DNA from: Algoriphagus aestuarii
GTDB lineage: Bacteria > Bacteroidota > Bacteroidia > Cytophagales > Cyclobacteriaceae
Direction of reading: 5' to 3'
Assembly (NCBI GenBank): GCA_017051695.1
Contig: JAFIDK010000002.1
Location: 806,001 to 870,000, forward strand
Length of the DNA: 64,000 nt
The translations under genes were made by a program, and so were the position numbers. Positions 55,780-63,837 of this stretch are shown piece after piece. Under the pieces are notes generated by a model that was not told where the DNA came from, searched no databases, and saw only the letters and a program-made list of their open reading frames with translations. How positions within the stretch are numbered: position 1 is the first letter of the stretch; each line of letters opens with the position of its first letter.

Positions 55780-55882
55780 ATTTTTTTTTTAACACAGAAA
55801 GACACAGAGGTAATACTGAGCTTCACTGAGGGATTGAATTTTAAATTGTTAAGCCGTTAAGATGTTTAGGGTGGCTTAATTA

Positions 55883-56737
55883 TTAAAGTCTTTTAAGTAC
55901 TTTCTTTCTAAGGAAATTTCTGATTAAAACATATTGATGAGGAGCCAGGAGTTTTAAATAAGTATCAAGCGCACTTTTTACACCCACAATCTTTCCTTCA
56001 TGATAGGATTTGAAATGAATAAATTCTCTCATATTCAAGCCTTTTATGCTATGAGCTATACTCCATCTATCCTTTAGACTTAGCTTTGGATCCGCCCAGT
56101 CTTTTCCTTGGTTATAATCACATTCTCCCAAAAACTCTTTTGATAAATAGCAAGTAAAGCCAGCTTTTTGGGCCCTAAGCCCATAATCAAAATCACCCAA
56201 GTTTTGGGTATATGATTCAGAAAGTGTACCAATGGATTTCACTACCATTTGAGGTACTAATACAAAATTGCCGTTGATCAGTTTTAGCTTTTGCAATTTA
56301 CCATTAGGTTTTACTGGACTGGGATCGCCATGCCCTCCATATGTATATTCCTTAGTTCCGGGTTTGGCACAAGCTGCTGAGATAATACTTTTATTATCCA
56401 ATTCCTCGCTATAATCCATCATCTTTAAAATAGCCATTGGTATTAAAAATGTATCATCATTAAGCCAAAAAAAGAAATCGTATTCATCAGTTTCTAAAGC
56501 CCTCTTCCAGGCCAAATTCATCCCTCCATTCCAATATAGATTTCCTGTACCATGGATAAGATAAACTTGAGGAAACTCTTTTTGCACCATTTCTCCTGTT
56601 CCATCCACACTTCCATCATCGCATAAAAAAACCTTTATTCTAGAATTACCTGGCAATTCTTGACTAAAGAGATTCGAAAGACAAGTTCGGGTCTTTTCTT
56701 TTCTATTGTGACAAGTGATGAGAACGGCGAGTTTCAA
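55883..56737 (-). CDS. Glycosyltransferase family 2 (rhamnosyltransferase-like)
   Basis: 284 residues, GT-A fold. N-terminus LAVLITCHNRKEKTRTCLSN, nucleotide site FLCDDGSVDGTGEMV, NLYWNGGMNLAWKRAL and metal site FFFWLNDDTFLIP (NDD). This arrangement is usual in WbbL-like transferases acting on 6-deoxyhexoses, so fucose transfer is possible given the flanking gmd and fcl; that is inference. Gap to gmd is about 100 bp and holds an AACACAGAAAGACACAGAG phrase. Confidence 0.87.
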   Translation of the reverse strand: MKLAVLITCHNRKEKTRTCLSNLFSQELPGNSRIKVFLCDDGSVDGTGEMVQKEFPQVYLIHGTGNLYWNGGMNLAWKRALETDEYDFFFWLNDDTFLIPMAILKMMDYSEELDNKSIISAACAKPGTKEYTYGGHGDPSPVKPNGKLQKLKLINGNFVLVPQMVVKSIGTLSESYTQNLGDFDYGLRAQKAGFTCYLSKEFLGECDYNQGKDWADPKLSLKDRWSIAHSIKGLNMREFIHFKSYHEGKIVGVKSALDTYLKLLAPHQYVLIRNFLRKKVLKRL

Positions 56738-56750
56738 GAATAAGGGATGA

Positions 56751-56831
56751 AATGTTAAGGGTTAAAGGTTAAGCGTTAAAGGTTAAATGTTAAGAGGAGT
56801 TCGCTTAAGGTTTAACGCTTTAACAATTAAC
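56751..56831. repeat. Intergenic GTTAA-type palindromic element
   Basis: Run of GTTAA words (GTTAAGG, GTTAAAGG, GTTAAGC, GTTAAATG) on the left, core TGTTAAGAGGAGTTCGCTTAAGG (56788-56810, cited in part), then inverted words TTTAACGC and TTTAACAATTAAC on the right. Same family as the element in gmd. Lies between fcl and the GT2 gene. Confidence 0.65.
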
Positions 56832-57838
56832 TAAAACCTGACTTGTTTAAATATTTCTTGGTTTTCCAAAAACCATTGGTAGGTTTTCTGAATTCCTTCT
56901 TCCAAGCCTACTTTCGCTTTCCAACCTTCACCTTCCATTTTAGACACATCCATCAGTTTCCTTGGAGTACCATCAGGTTTGGAAGAATCCCAGATAATTT
57001 CACCAGTATGCCCCACTGCCTTTTGGATTAGCTCTGCTAATTCTTTGATGGTAAGATCTACCCCTGTTCCTATATTGTAGAGGTTGTCCTGGAATTTATT
57101 TTCAAGGGCAAAAACAACCGCATCAGCCAAGTCCTCTACGAAAAGAAATTCACGCATGGGAGTTCCGGAGCCCCAGAGTGTTACTGGTAAATGCTCTTTA
57201 GCTGCTTCTACCTTGTCGACTTTCGTCTCCAAGGTGCTCAGCATAGACATAGATGAGTGTTTCGCGTCATGAAACTTTCGAATCATGGCAGGTAGCACAT
57301 GGGAAGTAGTTAAGTCAAAATTATCATAAGGTCCATATAAGTTGGTAGGCATCAAAGAGATATAATCTTTACCAAATTGCTTTCGAATAGCTTCGCAGGC
57401 TTTCACTCCTGTGATTTTAGCAACTGCATACCATTCATTGGTTGGTTCCAAGGGTCCTGTCAATAAGAAATCCTCTTTTAATGGCTGAGGAGCTAGTTTA
57501 GGATAAATACAGGAAGACCCTAGGAATATAAATTTCTCCACATCAGCCTGAAGGGATGAATCAATCAGATTATTTTGAATCTGCATATTCTCCATCAAAA
57601 ACTGATACGGGTAATTATTATTAGCCAAAATACCTCCAACCCTTGCCGCTGCATCAATTACTACAGCAGGTTTTTCTTCAGAAAAGAAATTGGCAACTGA
57701 CTGTTGGTTTCTTAGATCCAATTCAGCTGAAGTTTTGCCAATAAGATTAATATAGCCTTTCGCTTCCAATGCCCTCCAAATAGCAGATCCTACCATACCG
57801 CGATGACCTGCGATGTATATTTTCGTATTATAATTCAA
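56831..57838 (-). CDS. fcl: GDP-L-fucose synthase with a short in-frame insertion
   Basis: 335 residues; typical length is about 310-320. NADP site IYIAGHRGMVGSAIWRAL, catalytic FLGSSCIYPKLAPQ and NEWYAVAKITG (Ser, Tyr, Lys all present), and LMPTNLYGPYDNFD. Converts GDP-4-keto-6-deoxymannose to GDP-L-fucose. Between KFHDAKH and VTLWGSGTPMREF there is an extra stretch containing LSTLETKVDK, the same peptide module found in gmd. The insertion is in a loop that is short in E. coli Fcl. Confidence 0.94.
   Translation of the reverse strand: MNYNTKIYIAGHRGMVGSAIWRALEAKGYINLIGKTSAELDLRNQQSVANFFSEEKPAVVIDAAARVGGILANNNYPYQFLMENMQIQNNLIDSSLQADVEKFIFLGSSCIYPKLAPQPLKEDFLLTGPLEPTNEWYAVAKITGVKACEAIRKQFGKDYISLMPTNLYGPYDNFDLTTSHVLPAMIRKFHDAKHSSMSMLSTLETKVDKVEAAKEHLPVTLWGSGTPMREFLFVEDLADAVVFALENKFQDNLYNIGTGVDLTIKELAELIQKAVGHTGEIIWDSSKPDGTPRKLMDVSKMEGEGWKAKVGLEEGIQKTYQWFLENQEIFKQVRF
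57216..57241. repeat. 26-bp module (LSTLETKVDK) in fcl
   Basis: TCGACTTTCGTC then TCC then AAGGTGCTCAG; 22 of 26 bases identical to 54836-54861 in gmd. Confidence 0.7.
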
Positions 57839-57881
57839 TTGTTCCTAAAATTTTATATAGATAAAAAATAAGGGCTAAAGT

Positions 57882-57895
57882 GTTAATTGTTAAAA
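57882..57895. repeat. Left 14-bp inverted repeat flanking the four-helix-bundle gene
   Basis: GTTAATTGTTAAAA, exact reverse complement of 58338-58351. Confidence 0.75.
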
Positions 57896-57945
57896 GTTGA
57901 ACTGTTAAATCTTCTTACAGAATAGCTGATTAACGATTAATCCTA

Positions 57946-58329
57946 TCACTTATATCCTTTTCCTCCACTATTTTTTAGTATTTGAATTAAGCCTTGAATC
58001 TTAAATTTCAAAGATTCAGTTAATTTCAAAATCTTCTGTTGTTCTTGATCACAAATTAAACCAGCGTCAAATGCCCTATATGATTGGGATCTAACCTCCC
58101 CGTTGGATCCTTTAGCGATATATAAAAAATTTATAAATTCTTTATTACCATCTCTTTCAAACCCTTCAGCTATATTATCCATTACGGAGCCAGCAGCTGA
58201 ATTTATCTGTGCACAAAACCTGAAATCTTTAGAGAATTGTTCTTTCCTTGTTAATTGCCTTACAAGTTGACAAAGCTCACGTGCCAATTTCCAGATTTCT
58301 AATTGCTCAAAAGATGATATGCTTGCCAA
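57946..58329 (-). CDS. Four-helix-bundle protein (S23/23S rRNA IVP family)
   Basis: 127 residues, all-helical. SFEQLEIWKLARELCQLV at the N-terminus, FCAQINSAAGSVMDNIAEGFERDGNKEFINFLYIAKGS in the middle (key part NIAEGFER) and EVRSQ are the signature of TIGR02436. First known from open frames inside 23S rRNA intervening sequences; free-standing copies are common in Bacteroidota polysaccharide loci. Function unknown. It is flanked by a 14-bp inverted repeat 50 bases past its stop and 9 bases before its start, suggesting that it moved in as a unit. Confidence 0.9.
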   Translation of the reverse strand: MASISSFEQLEIWKLARELCQLVRQLTRKEQFSKDFRFCAQINSAAGSVMDNIAEGFERDGNKEFINFLYIAKGSNGEVRSQSYRAFDAGLICDQEQQKILKLTESLKFKIQGLIQILKNSGGKGYK

Positions 58330-58337
58330 TTTTAACG

Positions 58338-58351
58338 TTTTAACAATTAAC
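58338..58351. repeat. Right 14-bp inverted repeat flanking the four-helix-bundle gene
   Basis: TTTTAACAATTAAC, exact reverse complement of 57882-57895. Confidence 0.75.
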
Positions 58352-58401
58352 TTTTAACATATCATTAAATCAACTTTCAGCTTTTAGCTTCCACCTTTCT
58401 C

Positions 58402-59400
58402 CTATCTTACCAACTCTGGTTTTTCCTTCTCCAACTTTTCAAACACCTTTTTCACATCCTGGGCATTTTCCTTTTTAAGGACCAAAATTGCATCGGGAGT
58501 TTGGATTAGGAGGGTGTTTTTTAAACCTAAAAACTCAGTAAATATCTCAGTTCCAATTACCATATTCCCTTTGGAGTCAATGGCATGGCCTTGTTTTTTG
58601 TAGTAGTCATAAATGGATTCAAAAGAGCCCATATCAGACCAAGAGAAATTAGAAGGCACTACCTTGATCTTTTTGGTTTTTTCCATTACTGCATAATCCA
58701 CTGAAATGGATGGAATTTGAAGTGAAAGTTCCTGGTCTAGAAATCCATCTTTTGCTGAATCAAAAGCAAGTTTGGCTTTTTCAAAAAGGATAGGTTCAAA
58801 TTTCTTTAATTCTTCCAGAAAAACTCCTGCCTGAAAACAAAACATACCTGAGTTCCAAAAGAAGTTCCCTGCTTTAATAAAAGCCTCTGCAGTTTCCTTA
58901 TTGGGTTTTTCACGAAATCCTTCCACATTCTCTCCTTTGGCCTTTATATAACCATATCCAGTATTTGGCCTTTTAGGCTTCAAACCAAATGTCACAATAT
59001 GACCAGCACTGGCTAATTCAAAAGCTCTTTGAATTGCCTTACCGTAAGAAGAGGCGGATTCTATTAAATGATCAGAAGGAGAAACAAATAAAATGTCCTC
59101 AGGCGATACTGCAAAGGCTGCAAAAGCAATTGCTGCAGCAGTATTTCTGGGACAAGCCTCAACAATCTCTGAATAGGTCGAAATACCAGCTGACTCTAAG
59201 TCTTTTCTGGAAAGTTTATAATTATCACAATTCCCTACGACCAAAACCTTATCACAAAATTCAGCATTGCGTTTCGCCGTTTTTTGGAAAAGTGTTTCAC
59301 CCTCAAAAATAGGCAGGTATTGCTTGGGTCTTGATTTCCTGGACAAGGGCCAAAGTCTAGACCCCACACCTCCAGAAAGAATAACGTTAATTGTTTTCAA
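58402..59400 (-). CDS. manC: Mannose-1-phosphate guanylyltransferase
   Basis: 332 residues, nucleotidyltransferase domain only, without the C-terminal cupin isomerase of bifunctional ManC. Signature ILSGGVGSRLWPLSRKSRPKQYLP near the N-terminus (key part GGVGSRLWPLSR), VSPSDHLI (about 105), FREKPN and NSGMFCF. Makes GDP-mannose for the gmd/fcl route. The phosphomannose isomerase must be elsewhere. It is the first sugar gene after the 830-bp spacer that follows the export genes. Confidence 0.93.
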   Translation of the reverse strand: MKTINVILSGGVGSRLWPLSRKSRPKQYLPIFEGETLFQKTAKRNAEFCDKVLVVGNCDNYKLSRKDLESAGISTYSEIVEACPRNTAAAIAFAAFAVSPEDILFVSPSDHLIESASSYGKAIQRAFELASAGHIVTFGLKPKRPNTGYGYIKAKGENVEGFREKPNKETAEAFIKAGNFFWNSGMFCFQAGVFLEELKKFEPILFEKAKLAFDSAKDGFLDQELSLQIPSISVDYAVMEKTKKIKVVPSNFSWSDMGSFESIYDYYKKQGHAIDSKGNMVIGTEIFTEFLGLKNTLLIQTPDAILVLKKENAQDVKKVFEKLEKEKPELVR

Positions 59401-59568
59401 AACCTTAAACTAAAAAACTTTAAATTTTAAACTCTGTTTACAGCTTCGCCCTTTCAGTCCCATTTTCTGAATTGGATAAGAATAGTTTCAATAAAACTGA
59501 TTCAATTCCAAATCCTAAGGAACCTAGCAAGAAAATCAGGTTCTTCGAATTTTGATGAACCTTTCAGG

Positions 59569-59605
59569 TTTTTTATTAAAAAAAGAGCCTCTTTTTTAAT
59601 AAAAA
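59569..59605. terminator. AT-rich hairpin upstream of manC
   Basis: TTTTTATTAAAAAAAGAG faces CTCTTTTTTAATAAAAA with one bulged base. It could end transcripts coming from wzc on the minus strand; the T-run supports this in both directions. Confidence 0.5.
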
Positions 59606-59928
59606 GGCAATAATTGCTCAAAGATACGTAAAGTGAGTAGTTTTTGTACTCATTTTTTATCCTATTTTTAAGTGGAATTTTAATATACTTAAAACTGCAT
59701 TTTATATCTTAAAGGGTGATTGCTACTCTCCGAATTCATCAAACAAAGCTCCAAATCTTAAATACTTGGAAACCATATTTTTGTGGATATGCTCATTTTA
59801 TAGATTCTGCACATTGAGGTATCAGATTGGGGAATTTGTAAACAAGAAGAAATGTATGATGTCAGATTTTGATATAAGATTAGAATTTGGGTTGTCAAAA
59901 TTTGAGGGTACGGAGGACAAAGTATCTA

Positions 59929-59963
59929 GTATTTGGTATTTGGTATGTGGTATGTGGTATGTG
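59929..59963. repeat. Heptamer tandem repeat
   Basis: Two GTATTTG units followed by three GTATGTG units, seven-base period, 35 bp. Confidence 0.85.
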
Positions 59964-60054
59964 GAGTACACGGTATGTAGTATAAACTGAAGACTGCTTT
60001 CACCCCCTAGCCCCCTAAAGGGGGAACGGATACGTTTACCACTCTTTATTCATT

Positions 60055-60091
60055 CTTCTGAATTCAAACTTCTGACTTCCCTTCGTACTTC
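60055..60091. repeat. 37-bp direct repeat, copy 1
   Basis: CTTCTGAATTCAAACTTCTG then ACTTCCCTTCGTACTTC; identical to 60174-60210, offset 119. Confidence 0.85.
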
Positions 60092-60173
60092 GTATTTCCA
60101 ACTTCGTTATTCTCTCACCTCCTAGCTCCCTAAAGGTGAAACAGATTCATTTTCAGACAAGCCCCCTTTCAGA

Positions 60174-60210
60174 CTTCTGAATTCAAACTTCTGACTTCCC
60201 TTCGTACTTC
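60174..60210. repeat. 37-bp direct repeat, copy 2
   Basis: Identical to 60055-60091; ends 23 bases before the stop of the tyrosine kinase gene. Confidence 0.85.
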
Positions 60211-60232
60211 CAACTTCGTATTTTGTATTTCG

Positions 60233-62680
60233 CTATTTTTTTATTCTCAAAGCCCTTTTCCACCAAGGCAATGGAACAGCTTCCTCATGGTATCCATAGG
60301 AATTTCCTCCATAGCCATAGCCGTAACCATAGCCGTAGCCGTATCCATATCCTTTGTCAATATGTACATCGTTTAGAATGCCATAAATTTTTGATACACC
60401 ACCCTTTTCAACCAGGTTATTCAGGATCTGTGTATTTCCTTTCATAGAATAGCCTTGACGGAATACATAGAAACTAATATCAGCTAAAGCAAATAATTCC
60501 TTGGTCTCAGAAACCAATCCTACAGGAGGACAGTCAAAGACTATGACATCGTATTCTGCTTTAATCTCATTGACAATGTTGGTGAACTTTTCCTGCAATA
60601 GGAGTTCAGCAGGATTTGGAGGAATTGGTCCTGAAAGGATCACATCAAAATCTTTATGCCCTGATGATTTGATCACAGATTGCCATGGGGTATCCGAACT
60701 CAAACAGGTGCTCATCCCTTTATCATTTGTCAATCCAAAGTCTTCTGCAATTTTTGGTTTCCGTAAATCCAAGCCTATCAAAATGGTTTTCTTCCCCATC
60801 AAGGCATAGACGGAGGCCATATTGATGGAAACAAAAGTCTTACCTTCTCCAGAAATGGAAGAGGTAAATAAGATGGTCAGATTTTCTTTTTGTTGACTTA
60901 AATAGGTCATATCGGCTCGAAGAGATCGGAAAGATTCTGTCACTGTGGAGCGCGGATTATGCAATACCGGTAAGGCATCATCGGAGGTATTTCTCCCCAC
61001 CATCCCTATCAATGGAACCTTGATCTGATTTTCCAATTCCTTAGGATCTTCGATCTTGGTATTTAAGAAATCCTTTATAGTAATAAATCCAATAGGAAGA
61101 ATTAAACCTAGAATTAAACCAATCAACAAATTCAAAGTACGCTTTGGAGCTACTGGAGACTGACCTGCTTTAGCAAAATCCAAAATGGTATTTTTGGGCA
61201 TATTGGAAGCTTTGGTGATCTCCGCTTCCGCCTTCTTTTGCAATAGGTAGACGTAAATATTCTCGTTGATCGTAAATTTTCGCTGAATCCCTATCAAATC
61301 TCTTTCTGTTTTAGGAAGCGAGTTAATATCAGATTGAATTAATCGGATTCTATTTTTCAAGTCTGCCAAGACATTCTGGGTATTGTTTAATGCCAAATTC
61401 ACATTCTCCTGCAATTGCTTTTTAGTATTGGCAATTCGGGTGGCATTTTCTCTTACCGCGGGTGCCTGATCAGAAAAATTGGATTTTAATCGAATTTGAT
61501 CTGCTTGCAACTCTGCCAAAGCATTTACCAAGGAGTTTAATAGTGGATCAGTAACTCCGATAATAGAAGGAGCAACCAATTCACCTCCCTGGCTATTTTC
61601 AAGGTAAGCATTGAGAGTCTGATAGTATTTGAGACTCACTTCAGTTTCTCCCTCCTGCTTTTCAAGCTCTTGCAATCTTTCAAAAATCACGGATCCTTCC
61701 TCTGAAAGATTAAAGACATTATTCTCGGATCGGTATTGCTGCAACCTGTTTTCTGAAGTTTCCAAAGAATCTGAAATGCCCAATAATTGATTTTCAATAA
61801 ATCTAATGGTGCTTTCTGATGCTCTGTTTTTTTCATCCAACTCCCGCTTCAGGTACATCTCCATTAATTTATTGATGTAGTCCTCTCCAAGCCTTCTTAC
61901 TGGAGTTTCTAAACTTAAAGAAAGGATTGATGCTTGCTTATTGATGGGAGAAACAGATAACTCTTCTTTGTATTTCAATGCAAGAGTAGGTGTGTCAGTT
62001 AATTTAAACTGGAATTTATCACCTGGAATTGCATTAATACTATTGATTTTGATCGAGAGATTTTCTTCTTCAATTTGTTCACCAAAAGAATAAACAGATT
62101 TTTTCAAAGAAGGAGCTTCCAATTTGGATTTATAATAAGGATCAGCAGGATTATAAATACTGAATTCATCATTTTCGATTTGCAATTCAAAGGAATTTTC
62201 ATCCAAAACCTCAATTCGAAACATACCACCCACCCATTGAGCCTGCTTCCAATCTACAGTAACTATGATTGGTAGTTTATCATAAATCTGATTTGTGGTG
62301 ATAAAACCCTCTCCAAAATATTGAACATTCAAATTCAACTCGGAGATGGTTTCCTCAGCAAGAGAAAAGGACTTTAAAATCCCAATTTCATTTTCAATAT
62401 TATTCTTGCCTTGCAATCCAAAACCTGCAGATTCAAATAAATCCATTCCTAAAGCAGGTTCTTCGTCTTCAATTAGGACACTGGATTGAACGCTAAAAAT
62501 ATTGGTTGCATATCGGTTAAAAAGAAATGCAGAAACCAATCCGGCAAACATAAAAGCCAGGATCAAAGGCCAATATTGCAGGTAGTTGAACAATAATACC
62601 TTTAAATCAATCTCATCCTCTTTTTGCGCCAAAAAAGGATTCTGCTGATTCACTGAATTCTGGGGTGAATTTGGATACAT
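60233..62680 (-). CDS. Wzc-like polysaccharide biosynthesis tyrosine autokinase
   Basis: 815 residues. Wzz-type chain-length domain with a first transmembrane helix (about 35-52), a long periplasmic coiled coil (about 270-480) and a second helix (LLIGLILGLILPIGFITI, about 515-532). The cytoplasmic BY-kinase domain has Walker A SISGEGKT (about 610), Walker A' LIGLDLRKPK and Walker B VIVFDCPPVG. The C-terminus has seven GY repeats then SYGY, the tyrosine cluster that is autophosphorylated in this family. It should control polymer length and export together with the Wza-like protein, whose gene is one base upstream. Confidence 0.94.
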   Translation of the reverse strand: MYPNSPQNSVNQQNPFLAQKEDEIDLKVLLFNYLQYWPLILAFMFAGLVSAFLFNRYATNIFSVQSSVLIEDEEPALGMDLFESAGFGLQGKNNIENEIGILKSFSLAEETISELNLNVQYFGEGFITTNQIYDKLPIIVTVDWKQAQWVGGMFRIEVLDENSFELQIENDEFSIYNPADPYYKSKLEAPSLKKSVYSFGEQIEEENLSIKINSINAIPGDKFQFKLTDTPTLALKYKEELSVSPINKQASILSLSLETPVRRLGEDYINKLMEMYLKRELDEKNRASESTIRFIENQLLGISDSLETSENRLQQYRSENNVFNLSEEGSVIFERLQELEKQEGETEVSLKYYQTLNAYLENSQGGELVAPSIIGVTDPLLNSLVNALAELQADQIRLKSNFSDQAPAVRENATRIANTKKQLQENVNLALNNTQNVLADLKNRIRLIQSDINSLPKTERDLIGIQRKFTINENIYVYLLQKKAEAEITKASNMPKNTILDFAKAGQSPVAPKRTLNLLIGLILGLILPIGFITIKDFLNTKIEDPKELENQIKVPLIGMVGRNTSDDALPVLHNPRSTVTESFRSLRADMTYLSQQKENLTILFTSSISGEGKTFVSINMASVYALMGKKTILIGLDLRKPKIAEDFGLTNDKGMSTCLSSDTPWQSVIKSSGHKDFDVILSGPIPPNPAELLLQEKFTNIVNEIKAEYDVIVFDCPPVGLVSETKELFALADISFYVFRQGYSMKGNTQILNNLVEKGGVSKIYGILNDVHIDKGYGYGYGYGYGYGYGGNSYGYHEEAVPLPWWKRALRIKK

Positions 62681-62681
62681 G

Positions 62682-63491
62682 TTATTTAATTAAATTCAGA
62701 ATTAGGGCTAAAGCAGTGATAGCTGAAATGACCAAGGCAATGGACTGGGCAGCATTCTCTCCTGCTCCCACTTCCCTTACCTTCATAGGCTCCACATAAA
62801 TCTGATCATTGGGCTGGATAAAATAGAACTCAGAGGAGATCATTTGTCTATCATTTAAATTCAATCGATGCAAACTAGTACCCTCTGGATGCTGTCTAAT
62901 CAATAATACCTCATCCCTTTTTGCTATAGGAGTCAGATCTCCAGCATTGGCAATTGCTTCAAAAATGGTCATTCTGTCCTGTAGCACCACAAACTTACCC
63001 GGTCTTCTAAATTCACCTAAAGCAGAATATCGGATACCACCCAACTTTACTTTCACATACAACTCCGTAGTCACATATACCCTTAGCTTTTCCTCAATCG
63101 ACACCCTGGCTTCATCTAAGGTCTTATCTTTAACATTGACCTCTCCCACGATCGGCAAACGAATATTGCCTTCATTGTCTACCGTATAACCTGTGGTATA
63201 GTATAAATCACCTCCGGATTGGGTGGAAACATTACCCATATTCCCCATATTCCCAATCGGTTTATTATTAAAACCGTTCAGAATCATATCATCTACTGTC
63301 TGAATATTGACATCGATGATATCATTGTATTGTAAACGGTATTCAGGGATTTCGTAGGAAATTAATTCACCCTCTTCTATTGGGGTATTCCCCTCTTGAT
63401 TTTGAAGATAAATGATCTTCTCATTGGACACACAAGCTGAAGCAGCTAGTAGGGCTAGGATAGAAACAATCCCAAGTCGGAAGCTCCGCAT
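62682..63491 (-). CDS. Wza-like polysaccharide export lipoprotein
   Basis: 269 residues. Lipoprotein signal with lipobox LAASAC (Cys 20). The polysaccharide export domain (YRLQYNDIIDVNIQTVDD and VDNEGNIRLPIVGEV) is followed by a SLBB domain (GEFRRPGKFVVLQDRMTIFEAIANAG, key part RRPGKFVV) and a final hydrophobic helix (SIALVISAITALALILNLI) that would span the outer membrane. A short GNMGNMGN repeat is inserted around residue 80. First gene of the export pair; a TATTCACTAT direct repeat lies 110-137 bases upstream. Confidence 0.93.
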   Translation of the reverse strand: MRSFRLGIVSILALLAASACVSNEKIIYLQNQEGNTPIEEGELISYEIPEYRLQYNDIIDVNIQTVDDMILNGFNNKPIGNMGNMGNVSTQSGGDLYYTTGYTVDNEGNIRLPIVGEVNVKDKTLDEARVSIEEKLRVYVTTELYVKVKLGGIRYSALGEFRRPGKFVVLQDRMTIFEAIANAGDLTPIAKRDEVLLIRQHPEGTSLHRLNLNDRQMISSEFYFIQPNDQIYVEPMKVREVGAGENAAQSIALVISAITALALILNLIK

Positions 63492-63837
63492 AAATGAATT
63501 TTTAAATTCTTGTTCAAAAACTGCGCAAACTTAATCAATTTCGTAGAAAAGCTGATCAAAATTTAGCAATTCAGAAAAACTAATCATTAAATAACAGTTT
63601 ATTCACTATTTTTTACAGTATTCACTATCTGAAAGCAAAACCTGCTTCTTCCTAACTTTTAAAAAAATTTTCAAATTGATAATCCTTTACTAGACTTAAA
63701 TCTCCGACTTGAATATTTGAATCAGCATTTTCCATCAGGTTTATTTGATTCATAGACTCCTTGGCAACTTTGATCATTAGATCAAATTTTTTCAGGAATG
63801 AATACTTTAAATCCTATTTAATTTTCTATCAAAAAAA
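63492..63837. other. Spacer of 346 bp upstream of the export genes
   Basis: No gene seen. It should hold the promoter for the wza-like/wzc-like pair. TATTCACTAT occurs at 63600-63609 and 63619-63628, 19 bases apart start to start. Confidence 0.5.
63600..63628. promoter_or_regulatory. TATTCACTAT direct repeat upstream of the Wza-like gene
   Basis: Two identical 10-mers on the same face of the helix (19-base spacing, close to two turns) could be an activator or repressor site for the polysaccharide locus. No experiment or known consensus supports this. Confidence 0.3.

Larger units (their letters stand above)
59401..60232. other. Spacer of 832 bp with short repeats and a hairpin
   Basis: No gene supported. 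It holds an AT-rich hairpin (59569-59605), five GTATTTG/GTATGTG heptamers (59929-59963), two CCCCCTAGCCCCCTAAAGGG-like phrases (60001 and 60116) and a 37-bp exact direct repeat. A 74-codon frame at 59766-59990 runs through the heptamers and is not credible. It separates the export genes from the sugar genes and may hold the promoter for the latter. Confidence 0.6.

Noticed and set aside
59766-59990. 74-codon plus-strand frame upstream of the kinase gene
   Set aside because: Runs through the heptamer tandem repeat; composition is repeat-driven.
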